Shown in pieces: positions 29,671 to 39,071 of a DNA stretch of 64,000 nt. The stretch comes from Virgibacillus sp. NKC19-3. GTDB taxonomy: Bacteria > Bacillota > Bacilli > Bacillales > Amphibacillaceae. Where the stretch lies: the NCBI RefSeq assembly GCF_019837165.1, contig NZ_JAGYHC010000001.1, forward strand, positions 2,728,001-2,792,000. Reading direction: 5' to 3'. Position 1 is the stretch's first letter; each line of letters begins with the position of its first letter. The position numbers and the translations under genes were made by a program. Below the pieces are notes generated by a model. The model did not search any database and was not told the DNA's origin. It worked only from the letters and a program-made list of their open reading frames with translations.

Positions 29671-30255
29671 GTGATTAAAAAAATGATTGTCATCATAGCA
29701 GGTAGTTTCTTGATTGCAATTGGCATTAATTATTTTGTTATCCCACATCAATTATTGGATGGTGGAATCATTGGTCTCGGATTAATAGGAAAATATGCAT
29801 TTGGGCTGCAGCCAGGGCTCATGATTATTTTGCTGAGCATTCCTTTATACGTGATTGCCTTTCTCTGCAATCGGAAATTCTTTTACAATGGTATACATGG
29901 ACTTTTACTATCTTCATTCTTTATTGATATCATGCACCCACTAGTTTCATTTGAAGGAACACCACTACTGATTAGTTCATTAATTGGCGGTATCCTTATC
30001 GGCACAGGAATGGGACTCATGCTATTAACAGAGACAAGTACAGACGGGATAGAATTGTTTGCATTAATGCTCTCGAAACTAACTGCCATTAATGTTGGCG
30101 TTTTGATTTTTATGATCGATGGTATCGTCCTATGGTTTGGCTGGGTTGTAATTCCAGACATAGCAATGATTTATTCCATTTTATTGATTTTTATGATTGG
30201 GCTGACGACGTCTATCATTACAAGTGTATGGGACAGACGTAGAAAAGGCAGCTAA
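29671..30255 (+). CDS. YitT-family membrane protein without the C-terminal domain
   Basis: This 194-residue protein starts at GTG 29671 with AAGGTGG 7 bp upstream. It has five to six membrane segments and the YitT hallmarks: GINYFVIPHQLLDGGIIGLGLIG (residues 18-40) and GTGMGLMLLTETSTDGIELFALML (about 111-134). The usual cytoplasmic C-terminal domain (about 80 residues) is missing; the protein stops after a short basic tail (WDRRRKGS). The family's transport substrate is unknown. Confidence 0.75.
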   Translation: MIKKMIVIIAGSFLIAIGINYFVIPHQLLDGGIIGLGLIGKYAFGLQPGLMIILLSIPLYVIAFLCNRKFFYNGIHGLLLSSFFIDIMHPLVSFEGTPLLISSLIGGILIGTGMGLMLLTETSTDGIELFALMLSKLTAINVGVLIFMIDGIVLWFGWVVIPDIAMIYSILLIFMIGLTTSIITSVWDRRRKGS

Positions 30256-30312
30256 GGATGATCGTCTTTCACTGCCTATATTGTTATTTCCATTTCACAT
30301 GTAGACGTTATT

Positions 30313-30632
30313 TCATACATAGTCTAAAGCAAGTTTATACAAACGTTTTTTATCATCTTCATTAAAACTTGAGGAGCATCCTAGTATGAAGATCAATTCC
30401 AATGGTTCTTCCCAAGTGTCGGCGGATATACAACCATTATGGAAGAAGTAGGTTTTCGAGTAATCTTTGCAAATCACTTTGGTAGAAGATCGACACCATT
30501 AGTTGAAAATAATTTTAAAAAACCATGTTTAACGAAACTAAGGGGATTGCAGATTATAAAAGAATCAGCGTTATCGAAAAGAAGGTGTGAAACAAGGAGA
30601 TCCCTATATTTCCCTGCTTCACGCTTAGACTT
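30313..30632 (-). pseudogene. Decayed gene of unknown family
   Basis: Two overlapping minus-strand frames without usable starts read like one broken protein. The first (from 30632) gives LLVSHLLFDNADSFIICNPL and ends in DLLPK-stop. The second takes over near 30470 with VICKDYSKTYFFHNG, then WEEPLELIFILG and DDKKRLYKLALDYV-stop at 30313. A frameshift between them would join the reading. I recognise no family. It fills the 407-bp gap between the YitT-like gene and the EamA gene. Confidence 0.35.
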
Positions 30633-30662
30633 TTATCATGAAAATTCACTAGCTGTAGTTGA

Positions 30663-31523
30663 TTAAGAAATAGCTATGGCAATTACTCCAATTACCATAA
30701 TCGCCGCAGCAATAATTCGTCGTCTTCCAAAATTCTCGTTGAAGAAAACGACTCCAAGTACTGCGCCAATTAAAATACTCAACTCTCTTACCGGCGAAAC
30801 ATAACTCACCGGGGTAGTCACCATTGCCATTAATATCAAAATATAAGCCAATGGATTCAAAAAACCTACACCAATCGTCTCCAGCTTCAGCTGCTTCCAG
30901 TCTTGACGGACTTCCTGCCAATGTTTTTTAGCAAATGGAATAAGTAAAAGTACTTGTCCAAGAATACTACCATAACTGAGTAAGATTGGATGGATTACCG
31001 TCACACTGACAATATATTTGTCCAAAAGAGAATAACTCGCAATTATGCATCCAATCAAGAGCCCATACAAAATCGCAGGAAGCACATTTTTTTCTTGTAA
31101 AATCCGTAAGCCCCCAGTAAATATAAACACACTGAAAATAATAAGTAAAATACCTATCTGCCCCACTCGATTCAGCTCTTCTCCCAATAAGAAAAACGCT
31201 GATATCGCAATCAGCATTGGACCAATTCCACGGGCAATCGGATAGATCAATGAAAAATCTCCTACTCGGTATCCCTTTTGTAAGGCTACTGCATAAAGCA
31301 TATGTAAAACAGCACTTGCCAAAATTAATGTGAGTTCTAACCATCCAAACTTCATATCAGATAATACGATAATAACAGCAGCAAGGGGGCTATAAATTAC
31401 AGCACTCACAACCATATAGAGCCATACAAAAGCAGTACCCCCTGATGACTTTTTTGCTAAGAAATTCCACATTGCATGAATAACAGCGGAAATTACGACA
31501 ATAATTAATGCCCAAGTCGCCAT
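30663..31523 (-). CDS. EamA/DMT family transporter
   Basis: The ATG at 31523 follows AAGGAGGAG by about 7 bp, giving 286 residues; the 19 upstream residues of open frame are discarded. Ten hydrophobic segments form two EamA repeats. Features include the N-terminal VIHAMWNFLAKKSSGG, the first-repeat end SLIYPIARGIGPMLIAISAFFLLGE and the second-repeat TPVSYVSPVRELSILIGAVLGVVFFNE. Members of this superfamily export amino acids, metabolites or drugs; substrate is not predictable. It stands alone. Confidence 0.82.
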   Translation of the reverse strand: MATWALIIVVISAVIHAMWNFLAKKSSGGTAFVWLYMVVSAVIYSPLAAVIIVLSDMKFGWLELTLILASAVLHMLYAVALQKGYRVGDFSLIYPIARGIGPMLIAISAFFLLGEELNRVGQIGILLIIFSVFIFTGGLRILQEKNVLPAILYGLLIGCIIASYSLLDKYIVSVTVIHPILLSYGSILGQVLLLIPFAKKHWQEVRQDWKQLKLETIGVGFLNPLAYILILMAMVTTPVSYVSPVRELSILIGAVLGVVFFNENFGRRRIIAAAIMVIGVIAIAIS

Positions 31524-31685
31524 TTGGTGCTCCTCCTTCACCCAACAAGCTTCATACGCTATCAAATTAAGATCATTCATTTTCTTATCTATGTATTCAT
31601 CCTATCACTTTTTGCTCCGTAAATCATACTACATTAACAATCAGATAACAGTTTTAACATTTGTTACTTATTTCCCTTGTTATTG

Positions 31686-31957
31686 GGCTGGGACAAAGGC
31701 GTTTTCAACAAATAAATTCCGAACAGACATCGCTTCTAAAATTATCCTTCGCGCACCTTAGGGCGGCTGGTGAGGCCTCTTGTGCGCTTCGTGTTGCAAG
31801 TGACTTCGAGGGGGCAGCACTCCTCGCAAAAAAGATTGCTATCGCACTTCGGTGTCTCACCTATGCCTTCCCTCCCACTGGAGTCTCCGCATATTTCCTA
31901 CGCTAAGTTTGATAATATTCGTCTTTTTAATAAAACACGTTTGGTTTGTCCCAGCCT
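31686..31957. repeat. TGGGACAAA-type inverted repeat, long form with GC-rich insert
   Basis: Outer arms GGCTGGGACAAA (31686) and TTTGTCCCAGCC (to 31957) flank the family segment AACAAATAAATTCCGAAC on the left. From about 31752 to 31915 they enclose a GC-rich module (CGCACCTTAGGGCGGCTGG, GACTTCGAGGGG, CTATCGCACTTCGG, CCCACTGGAGTCTCC). The module is nearly identical to the one at 35067-35345 in opposite orientation. The short copies at 5064 and 17958 lack it. It lies in the 666-bp gap between the EamA and CwlO-like genes. Around 32016-32041 a small CCCCTTG...CAAGGGG hairpin also occurs. Confidence 0.88.
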
Positions 31958-32140
31958 CATCTATTTCTCTGCTAGAAAAGCGAAGAAAGTTATACGTTCT
32001 AATCCATTAAAACGTCCCCTTGCCTTTTTGTAGACAAGGGGATAATAACAATAATATAGTAATAGCCTCCAATGAGTTAGCTCCCAGGATCGTATCATAC
32101 GGTTCTGGTTGTGATTTATAAATTAAAATTGCCAATATAG

Positions 32141-32177
32141 AAAAAGCCTACTCTTCTAATCTCAAAAGAGTAGGTTT
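32141..32177 (-). terminator. Intrinsic terminator of the CwlO-like gene
   Basis: CCTACTCTT (32147-32155) and AAGAGTAGG (32166-32174) form the stem, extended by flanking A-T pairs, and GCTTTTTC follows on the minus strand. It starts 15 bp after the stop of the endopeptidase gene. Confidence 0.85.
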
Positions 32178-32189
32178 CTAGATTTACAA

Positions 32190-33650
32190 TTAATTAACAC
32201 GACGTACATGACCGTTAAATGCACCACTCCAATATGAACTGTTCATATCAGCTACGGCTAATCCTGTAGAATTTTGTGAACCAATAAATTTATCGCCACC
32301 GAGATAGATGCCTACATGAGTATTTGATCCAGCAGTGTCGAAAAATACCAAATCACCGGGTTGTGCTTCACTGTAAGATACTTTCTTGCCTGTACCTGCT
32401 AATGCTCCTGTCGTGGATGGAATAGAATATCCTCCTTGTGCGAATGCCCATGATACAAATCCGGAGCAATCAAAACCACTTGGGGTCTTCCCACCCCAGC
32501 GATATGGGGTACCAAGATGTGGATTCCCTGCATTTATTACAGCGCTCATGCCGCTACCACTTGGAGTTGATGGTTGCTTTGGTTTGTCACTGCTATCATT
32601 ATTGTTGGTATCACTGTTATTGCTCGTATCGTTGCTATCATGATTACTGTTGCTATTCGTACTATTGTTATCATGATTACTGCTACTCGTATTAGTAGCA
32701 TCATGATTACTGTTGCTACTGTTATCGTCCGTATTACTGCTATCATTATTATTGTCACTACTGTTACTGTTCGTACCGTTGCTGCTATTTTCTTCACTGC
32801 TTACAGTCGTAACATTAGCATCTGATTCTTCATCAGCCGATTCAGAAGCCAATTCAACATCTTGTGATGAAGGTTCTGGTTGATTTTCTTCCGCAATGCC
32901 CTTCTTGACTTTATCTTCAAGTGCTGCTAACTGGCTATCTTCCATTTCCAGTCCTTCTTTTAGTTCTTCTAAATCACTCTGTCTGGTCAATAATTCTTCT
33001 TTGGATTCCTCGTTTTGTTGTTTCTGATCTTCAATTAATACAGTCATTTCGTCAAGCTCTGACTTTTTATTTTTTAATTCTTCTAAATTAGCTAGTACTT
33101 CTGCTTGTTTTTCTTCCACTTGCTGCTTATCATTTTTCTGTTCTTCTACCAAGGCTGCATCGGAATCTGTAATCTTGTTAACCGCTGAAACACGGTTGAC
33201 AAGATCCCCAAAACTTTTGGAACCAAATATTACTTCCAAATAATTTACATCCCCACCATTTTGTTGATAGGAAACAAGTCTTTCTTTTAAAATCTCGAAC
33301 CGTTTTTCGATTTTTTCCTCTAATTTACTAATTTCTTCTTCTAATGAATCTACTTTATCTTGCTTTTTTGCAATATCTTCTTCTGCTTCATCCATTTTGC
33401 TCTGGTTATGTTCCAATGCTTCATCAACTTGTTCGATTTCCTCATTTAATTCTTCTAGGTCGAATAACACGTCTGCAATTTCGGATTCTGCTTCTGATAG
33501 ATTTGCTTTTAAGTCCGAGCGATTATTTTCGATTTGCGATTGTTGGTGTTGTAACTCGTCTATGGGCTCTGCATAAGCTGAAGCACCAAAAAACGCACTA
33601 CCTATACCAACGGTGGCCACTGTTGAAACAGCTACTATTGTTTTTTTCAA
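32190..33650 (-). CDS. cwlO: CwlO-like peptidoglycan DL-endopeptidase (coiled coil + NlpC/P60)
   Basis: The likely start is TTG 33650, 5 bp after GGGGGAG, giving 486 residues; GTG starts seven codons upstream lack a site. A signal peptide ends at ASAYA (about residue 27). Residues 30-240 are a long coiled coil, as in CwlO, where it binds the FtsEX complex. A low-complexity linker of Ser, Asn, Asp, Thr and His (about 275-365) follows, then an NlpC/P60 domain with catalytic Cys in GFDCSGFVSWAF and His in NTHVGIYLGG. It should cut D-Glu-meso-DAP bonds during wall growth. In size and domain order it matches B. subtilis CwlO. The linker is longer and more repetitive than usual. Confidence 0.88.
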   Translation of the reverse strand: MKKTIVAVSTVATVGIGSAFFGASAYAEPIDELQHQQSQIENNRSDLKANLSEAESEIADVLFDLEELNEEIEQVDEALEHNQSKMDEAEEDIAKKQDKVDSLEEEISKLEEKIEKRFEILKERLVSYQQNGGDVNYLEVIFGSKSFGDLVNRVSAVNKITDSDAALVEEQKNDKQQVEEKQAEVLANLEELKNKKSELDEMTVLIEDQKQQNEESKEELLTRQSDLEELKEGLEMEDSQLAALEDKVKKGIAEENQPEPSSQDVELASESADEESDANVTTVSSEENSSNGTNSNSSDNNNDSSNTDDNSSNSNHDATNTSSSNHDNNSTNSNSNHDSNDTSNNSDTNNNDSSDKPKQPSTPSGSGMSAVINAGNPHLGTPYRWGGKTPSGFDCSGFVSWAFAQGGYSIPSTTGALAGTGKKVSYSEAQPGDLVFFDTAGSNTHVGIYLGGDKFIGSQNSTGLAVADMNSSYWSGAFNGHVRRVN

Positions 33651-34053
33651 TTTTCTCCCCCGTTTCACCACATCTGCAAACCATGCTTTTATGTATTATC
33701 ATGTATGTTTATGTCATCTTTCTTTTAGGTATACAGTAATGTGATCGTTAATATTTTTTATGTAATCTATTTAACTAGGCAATTTGTAGTATATCAGAGA
33801 AAAATGACAATTATGTAATAGTAATATTACAATTATATTTCAAATTCGACATTAGTAGCATATAGATTAGGGCTTAACTTTTTCCATCCTATTTTGAACA
33901 AGCAGCTTAAAAGAATATATTTTCCATTATGACGCACTTTATATCATAACTTCATTTAATTAAAGGAATAATGATGATATCCCCTTTTTTTAAAATGTTG
34001 TAAACGTGTTATACTAGTAAATATGTATCAGACTGTTAGAGGGGATCAGAAAC
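33651..34053. other. Divergent intergenic region, no gene seen
   Basis: The 403 bp between the divergent cwlO-like and FUSC-type genes are AT-rich and contain no open frame with a ribosome site apart from the two starts themselves. Promoters for both genes must lie here. I can see no clear operator. Confidence 0.5.
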
Positions 34054-35061
34054 GTGAGACGATTTCATTTTGTGGGTAGCCGTGTTGCCAAAACGGGGGT
34101 ATCTATTTTCCTTACGGCATGGATTTGTGAATTACTAGGCTGGCCCCCGGTATTTGCGGTTATTACAGCAATTGTTACCATAGAGCCTACTGTGTCGGAT
34201 TCTATAAAAAAAGGAATCGTTCGTCTTCCTGCGTCTGCTATTGGATCGGCATATGCTGTACTATTTATTGCTTTATTTGGTAATTCTCCGCTAACGTATA
34301 CGCTCGCAGCCGTTTTTACAATAACTACATGCTTCAGATTGAAATTGCATGCGGGCTTACTTGTTGCAACACTTACAGCTGTTGCTATGGTCGAGGTTAT
34401 TCATAGCAATTATTTCATTTCATTTGTTATTCGACTCGGAACAACAACAGTAGGAATATTGGTTTCCACCGTGGTAAATATGTTTGTATTTCCACCAGAT
34501 TACACGGAAGACATCATGAAAAATATTCGTGCAATGGGCAAGCGAACGGGAAAAATCACAGGCCTTGTTTTCCGGGGTATCCTAGAAGATAAACAGAACG
34601 TCGCTGAAAAGGATATGGTGGATCAGCTTGAAAAAAAGATGATGCAAACCGAAACCTTAATCCGTTTTCAAAAAGAAGAAGCCAAATATCATCCGCTTGT
34701 AGGAAGTGAAAAACTTCAGTTTGATCATGCACAGAATCAAATGGTGCAATTACGTTTAATCCATTACCATATCGATAACTTAATCAACACACCATTAACG
34801 ACGAACAATTGGTCAAAAGAGGAAAAATCTATCATATTACACGCTGTGACGAAGCTGTCTAAAGCATTGGAAGACGAATCATACTACAATCCAGTAAAAC
34901 ACCAACAGGAGCTGCGGCAAATAACGGAAATCTTTTGGGAGGATAATGAAGAAATCACAAGGAGCAGCAAACAATACCCGACGAATTTCCCACCGGAGTT
35001 GATTATCTTGTACGAATTGCTATCGATTTACAATCTTGTTACAAAATTTTACAGGAAATAG
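34054..35061 (+). CDS. FUSC/aromatic-acid exporter family membrane protein
   Basis: This 335-residue protein starts at GTG 34054 with AGAGGGGA upstream. The N-terminal half (1-150) has five to six membrane segments with FAVITAIVTIEPTVSDSIKKG (about 36-56), the conserved loop of the DUF939/YqjA-type family. The C-terminal half is a soluble helical domain (about 160-330). Relatives are annotated as aromatic acid exporters, and E. coli AaeB has the same fold. It stands alone and ends just before a long repeat that may terminate it. Confidence 0.78.
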   Translation: MRRFHFVGSRVAKTGVSIFLTAWICELLGWPPVFAVITAIVTIEPTVSDSIKKGIVRLPASAIGSAYAVLFIALFGNSPLTYTLAAVFTITTCFRLKLHAGLLVATLTAVAMVEVIHSNYFISFVIRLGTTTVGILVSTVVNMFVFPPDYTEDIMKNIRAMGKRTGKITGLVFRGILEDKQNVAEKDMVDQLEKKMMQTETLIRFQKEEAKYHPLVGSEKLQFDHAQNQMVQLRLIHYHIDNLINTPLTTNNWSKEEKSIILHAVTKLSKALEDESYYNPVKHQQELRQITEIFWEDNEEITRSSKQYPTNFPPELIILYELLSIYNLVTKFYRK

Positions 35062-35066
35062 ATTAC

Positions 35067-35345
35067 AAAGAGGCTGGGACAAAACAAAAGTGTTTAATTA
35101 AAAAGACGAACATTATCAAACTTAGCGTAGGAAATATGCGGAGACTCCAGCGGGAGGGAAGGCATAGGTGAGACTCCGAAGTGCGATAGCAATCTTTTTT
35201 GCGAGGAGTGCTGCCCCTCGAAGTCGCTTGCAACACGAAGCGCACAAGGGGGCTCACCAGCCGCCCTAAGGTGCGCGAAGTATATTTCCGAAGCGATGTA
35301 TGTTCGAAATTTATTTGTTAAAAACACTTTTGTCCCAGCCTCTTT
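35067..35345. repeat. TGGGACAAA-type inverted repeat, long form, inverted relative to 31686
   Basis: Outer arms AAAGAGGCTGGGACAAAA (35067) and TTTTGTCCCAGCCTCTTT (to 35345) are perfect. They enclose AAAACACTTTTG/AAAAGTGTTTAA inner arms and a GC-rich module at about 35118-35280 (GGAGACTCCAGCGGGAGGG, GGTGAGACTCCGAAGTGCG, GGCTCACCAGCCGCCC). The module matches that of 31752-31915 on the other strand with only a few differences. The repeat starts 5 bp after the FUSC-gene stop and covers most of the 345-bp gap to liaR. Confidence 0.88.
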
Positions 35346-35406
35346 ATAACATACACTTAGGTTAATATTTCTACTTTAAGGTTGATTCCCACGTTTTTCA
35401 ACTAAA

Positions 35407-36039
35407 TCACTGAATCAAATCATGCTTAAACGCATAAATCACAGCCTGTGTCCGGTCCTGGACTTCCAATTTTCCTAAAATATTGCTCACATGTACTTTT
35501 ACCGTTTTTAATGCGATATATAATTCATCCGCAATTTCCTGATTTATTTTCCCCTGAGCGACTAATAGCAAAATTTCCATTTCACGATCTGTCAATTGTT
35601 CATGCAGATCCTCAGCAGGTTTTTCCCGCATGCGATTCATGATTTTCCCTGTGACTTCAGGTTCCAAAATCGATTGCCCTTCATACGTAGCACGGACTGC
35701 TTTAGCAATTTCGCTTGCCTTTGATGTTTTCAACATATAGCTTGTTGCTCCAGCTTCCAGTGCCGGATAAACTTTTTCATCATCAAGAAAACTGGTGACA
35801 ATAATAATCCTCGCTTCCGGCCACTGTGCAATAATATGACTTGTTGCTTCAATTCCGTCCATTTCTTTCATTACAAGATCCATCAAAATAATATCCGGTT
35901 TTAACGCCAATGCCTTTTCAACTGCAGGCCCACCATCATCTGCTTCAGCAACAACCTCCATATCAGGTTGAGCAGAAAGGTATGATGACACACCAATCCG
36001 TACCATTTCATGATCATCGGCGAATAGAATTTTAATCAT
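35407..36039 (-). CDS. liaR: Cell-envelope stress response regulator LiaR
   Basis: This NarL/LuxR-type response regulator is 210 residues from the ATG at 36039, which overlaps the liaS stop by 8 bp; GAGGTTGAG lies upstream. The receiver domain has DD (9-10), the phosphoacceptor Asp in [13 protein letters not shown] (about 53) and [14 protein letters not shown]. The C-terminal helix-turn-helix reads [23 protein letters not shown] (about 146-168). With LiaS it responds to antibiotics that block the lipid II cycle and activates the lia genes. It is last in liaF-liaS-liaR. Confidence 0.93.
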   Translation of the reverse strand: MIKILFADDHEMVRIGVSSYLSAQPDMEVVAEADDGGPAVEKALALKPDIILMDLVMKEMDGIEATSHIIAQWPEARIIIVTSFLDDEKVYPALEAGATSYMLKTSKASEIAKAVRATYEGQSILEPEVTGKIMNRMREKPAEDLHEQLTDREMEILLLVAQGKINQEIADELYIALKTVKVHVSNILGKLEVQDRTQAVIYAFKHDLIQ

Positions 36040-37075
36040 TAGGCTCAACCTCTTTTCTTAGGTTCGGGACTTTTACCTCTAACTGTGTACCTTCATTAGG
36101 TACACTTATAACTTTAAAGAAACCTCCTACTTCATAAGCACGTTCACGCATATTTTGCAGACCGTAAGAACCCGTTCTACTATTTTCCATATCAAAGCCC
36201 TTTCCATTATCAACTGTTCGTAAAATCACTGTCTCATCACGTTCAATTAACATAACATGAAACGTGACAGCTTCTGCATGTCGAAGTGTATTCGACATAG
36301 ACTCTTGCAGAATGCGAAAAAGTTGATCCTCGACACCTTTATCAGCCCTGAATTCCTCAATCTTCCAATCAATCTCCATTGGCACTTTTTGCGTCATCTC
36401 AATCAGTAGTTCCTCGACACCTTTCTGTAAGGATTTCCCTTTTAACGCGGCCGGACGTAGATGAAGTAATAATGCACGCATTTCAAGTTGAGATTGATGA
36501 ATCATGTTTTCCACCATTTGCATTTGTTTCTTTATCGAATCGTGTTCCGGTGGATTCGATTCATTTATAGCTGACATCATCATCGATGCGGCAAACAGCT
36601 GCTGACTAACCGAGTCATGCAGCTCCCTTGCTAGTCGATTTCTTTCCTGGACTACAATTTCCTGAAGGCTTTGCTCCCGTTCGTTGGCTCTTTCTGTAGC
36701 CAACCGCTGTGAATATTCCGTCTGGTTCCTAAGCTTCTCTTGGAGCTGCTCCATCCGCATCTCGATGTTGCCTAATTCTTTGTAGGTCACGTCTCCTGTT
36801 GTGAATTTTTGACCTTTAACCATTTCATCCAGTCTATGTTCAATCTGATGAAGTCGTTGCTTCCAATACCGTCCTATGGATAGGCCAAGTATCGTACCCA
36901 ATGTGATTGATATTCCTATCACCAGTAGTAGAAATGATACATTACCAATTTCCTTTTTTAAAATAAGTGACCAATCGTCTAAAGGAAAAATTAGCAGCGT
37001 TAAACCTACTAATATCAATGCCAGGAATAAACTAAATAGGACTGCGGTGAAAACATGACGTATCATTGTACTCAT
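36032..37075 (-). CDS. liaS: Sensor histidine kinase LiaS
   Basis: This 347-residue kinase has two N-terminal membrane segments with a very short extracellular loop (about residues 9-65), the intramembrane-sensing type. A HAMP-like linker precedes the dimerisation motif [20 protein letters not shown] (His about 155), and the ATPase domain has LRHAEA and DNGKGFD (about 280-300). Its start overlaps the liaF stop by 4 bp and its end overlaps liaR. LiaF inhibits it in the absence of envelope stress. Confidence 0.93.
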   Translation of the reverse strand: MSTMIRHVFTAVLFSLFLALILVGLTLLIFPLDDWSLILKKEIGNVSFLLLVIGISITLGTILGLSIGRYWKQRLHQIEHRLDEMVKGQKFTTGDVTYKELGNIEMRMEQLQEKLRNQTEYSQRLATERANEREQSLQEIVVQERNRLARELHDSVSQQLFAASMMMSAINESNPPEHDSIKKQMQMVENMIHQSQLEMRALLLHLRPAALKGKSLQKGVEELLIEMTQKVPMEIDWKIEEFRADKGVEDQLFRILQESMSNTLRHAEAVTFHVMLIERDETVILRTVDNGKGFDMENSRTGSYGLQNMRERAYEVGGFFKVISVPNEGTQLEVKVPNLRKEVEPND

Positions 37076-37803
37076 ATTCGTTTCACCTCAATATCCCCGG
37101 AAAATATAGACGTAATGATTTTTACACGTGGGTATGTACCACCATAGTTTGATGTTTGATACAAAAGTGATTTATTCATTAATTTCCAGTGATGGTTTCC
37201 AAAAATATATGCCCGACCAAAAACAGAACTGTGATGGATACTCACTTCCACTTCGTAGGGGACGTAAATTTCAATATTTCCCATTATATGCCGGATGGAA
37301 ATGATTGCAGTATCCTTAGGCAGAACTGTGTTGCTCAGATCAATCATACGATCCCCAAAAGCTCCATGAATATTTACATCTCGCCATTGGTATGCAGTAT
37401 TCTCTGTTTCCTGATCTTCAAATAATTTATGATCAAATAATGGTTTCATTTCTATTATTGAATCCATCGTTTCTTCATCAACATCAGGAAACATCGGGTT
37501 TATGTGTTCTGTCTCTTTTTTGGACTTTGAATAATTAAGGATGAATAAAACAATTGCTGCAATTATCAAGAAGCGAACCGCAAGTAAGTTCAATACAGCA
37601 AATACCAGACCAACTAATGAAATCCAAAATAAAATTTTCCCCCATAGTTGGTCAAATTTTTTCCAGCCAATATACATAAAAAAACCGGAGAACAGTGCCG
37701 GGATGATAGTACCTCCAAAAAAGAAGACAATTTCAAAAATAAAGAGGACCACTCCAATGATCAGGATCCAGTTATACGTATCTGTTGTCAACCGTTTAAA
37801 CAT
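37072..37803 (-). CDS. liaF: LiaS inhibitor LiaF
   Basis: This 243-residue protein has four N-terminal membrane segments (about residues 8-95) and a C-terminal soluble domain with the LiaF/DUF2154 pattern: AYQWRDVNIHGAFGDRMIDLSNTVLP and IMGNIEIYVPYEVEVSIHHSSVFG. LiaF keeps LiaS off without envelope stress. It overlaps liaS by 4 bp and starts 91 bp after liaH, with a terminator-like stem between. The size equals B. subtilis LiaF. Confidence 0.92.
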   Translation of the reverse strand: MFKRLTTDTYNWILIIGVVLFIFEIVFFFGGTIIPALFSGFFMYIGWKKFDQLWGKILFWISLVGLVFAVLNLLAVRFLIIAAIVLFILNYSKSKKETEHINPMFPDVDEETMDSIIEMKPLFDHKLFEDQETENTAYQWRDVNIHGAFGDRMIDLSNTVLPKDTAIISIRHIMGNIEIYVPYEVEVSIHHSSVFGRAYIFGNHHWKLMNKSLLYQTSNYGGTYPRVKIITSIFSGDIEVKRI

Positions 37804-37829
37804 GAGAGTGAGCCCCCTTTCTAATTATG

Positions 37830-37857
37830 TAAAACAGGCGCAGCGGGCCGCACCTGT
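37830..37857 (-). terminator. Intercistronic terminator between liaH and liaF
   Basis: ACAGGCGCAGC and GCCGCACCTGT (37834-37857) form a GC-rich stem with a short T-run on the minus strand. In B. subtilis the abundant liaIH transcript also ends just after liaH, so partial termination here would keep LiaFSR low while LiaIH is induced. Confidence 0.65.
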
Positions 37858-37894
37858 TCTTAGTATATCACTTTTTCCTTAAACATTGGATAGA

Positions 37895-38527
37895 CTAATT
37901 TGCTTTATCGTCCATTTCCTGCTCAAGCTTGGCAATTTTACTATCAAATGTGCTTCGATAGTAGGAGCTATTTACTTTATACTCCAAGCCCTCGATATAT
38001 TGTTCCATCTCCTCGAAGCGGGAAAAGGGTTTGTCAGCCGTTTCTTCGGTGACTTTATTTATCTGATGGTTCGCATGTGCAATATTCTCACGTCCCATTA
38101 ATTCCATGCGACGCAGATGCATATCTTTTAGCTTATGCTTCATTTCTTCATATTTTTGTTCCAGTGTTTCCAATTGTTCCACCGCTTCTTCTCGGGAAGC
38201 CTTCATACGCTCAGCACGTACTTGATATTCCTCATGTTCCTTCATCGCAAATTCACGCATTTGTTCTTCGCCGGCTTTTTCTGCAATATTTGCCTGCTTT
38301 CGTCGCTTATCTGCAAGATCCTGTGCCATATGATACTCTCTCGTGAATTCATCTTTCAATTTGTACTGACGATCTACTAATTTTCGAACTTTATCTTTTT
38401 CCTGTTCACTTTGACGCAGGTATTGATTTAAAGCAGCTATTGGGTTTTTCTGTTCCTTTTGATCCATCATATTGTGCAGATCTGCTGAAATCGAATCTTT
38501 CATCCGTGTAAATATGTTTGTAGCCAT
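37895..38527 (-). CDS. liaH: PspA/IM30-family protein LiaH
   Basis: This 210-residue protein is helical and highly charged throughout, as expected of PspA/IM30 proteins, with MATNIFTRMKDSISADLHNMMDQKEQKNPIAALNQYLRQ-type N-terminus (the DP/NPxxxLxQYxR motif, about residues 28-38) followed by long heptad-rich helices to about 205. LiaH forms ring-like oligomers that protect the membrane under envelope stress. It follows liaI by 15 bp. Confidence 0.9.
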   Translation of the reverse strand: MATNIFTRMKDSISADLHNMMDQKEQKNPIAALNQYLRQSEQEKDKVRKLVDRQYKLKDEFTREYHMAQDLADKRRKQANIAEKAGEEQMREFAMKEHEEYQVRAERMKASREEAVEQLETLEQKYEEMKHKLKDMHLRRMELMGRENIAHANHQINKVTEETADKPFSRFEEMEQYIEGLEYKVNSSYYRSTFDSKIAKLEQEMDDKAN

Positions 38528-38542
38528 TGAAATTCTCCTTTT

Positions 38543-38896
38543 TTAATTATTTATTTCCGACCATTGTCTTTCAAAATTGGTAAACGGGTCATCATCATGT
38601 ACCACATGTACAACCGGGTCACTGTCATCCTTTTTCCAACCGACATAAATTAAATACAGTGCATATGCTGCCACTAAGCCAATAACCGCAAATATATTGG
38701 ATAGAGCGACGCTAAGTACAATCAAACCAACAATGACCCATCCAATTTTTGCTGCTGTTGAATCACTCTTAACGAATTGCTTAAAAGCGACATACAGTAG
38801 CCAGACACTAAGGGCTAAAAAAACCATTGGTCCGAGGTTAGCTAATAAGATGATCAAAGCAACTAACCCACCGACAAACAACATAAATTTCTTCAT
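38543..38896 (-). CDS. liaI: LiaI-like membrane protein
   Basis: This 117-residue protein has three or four hydrophobic segments (about residues 4-24, 27-43, 50-70 and 71-86) and a charged C-terminal tail (KKDDSDPVVHVVHDDDPF). B. subtilis LiaI is a small membrane anchor for LiaH; this one resembles the Listeria Lmo0954 type more than LiaI itself. GGAGGCGG precedes the ATG. It is the first gene of the locus; liaG of B. subtilis is missing. Confidence 0.75.
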   Translation of the reverse strand: MKKFMLFVGGLVALIILLANLGPMVFLALSVWLLYVAFKQFVKSDSTAAKIGWVIVGLIVLSVALSNIFAVIGLVAAYALYLIYVGWKKDDSDPVVHVVHDDDPFTNFERQWSEINN

Positions 38897-39023
38897 TACT
38901 TCCGCCTCCTTTCTTTATCCTGACTTTCATTTTACCGAGGAAACGGGGTATCAGTAATGAGCCTGCGCCATATTTTAGACTAGGGCTTCAGACGTAGGTG
39001 GATGTCGTTTTTTTAAAAGAAAA

Positions 39024-39069
39024 GAATAAAAAAGCCATTAAAGGGAAGCTGTTAATCCCTTTAATGGCT
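39024..39069 (-). terminator. Intrinsic terminator of the oxidoreductase gene
   Basis: AGCCATTAAAGGGA (39033-39046) and TCCCTTTAATGGCT (39056-39069) are perfectly complementary, with a 9-nt loop and a TTTTTTA tract on the minus strand, directly after the stop at 39072. Confidence 0.9.
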
Positions 39070-39071
39070 CT

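Noticed and set aside
30439-30666. Plus-strand 75-codon frame with EEVGFRVIFANHFG, resembling the start of a cytosine DNA methyltransferase
   Set aside because: No other methyltransferase motif follows, and the minus strand gives a more protein-like reading over the same DNA.
32546-32825. Ile/Thr/Val-rich frames inside the CwlO-like gene
   Set aside because: They are shifted readings of the Ser/Asn/Asp codon repeats of the linker.
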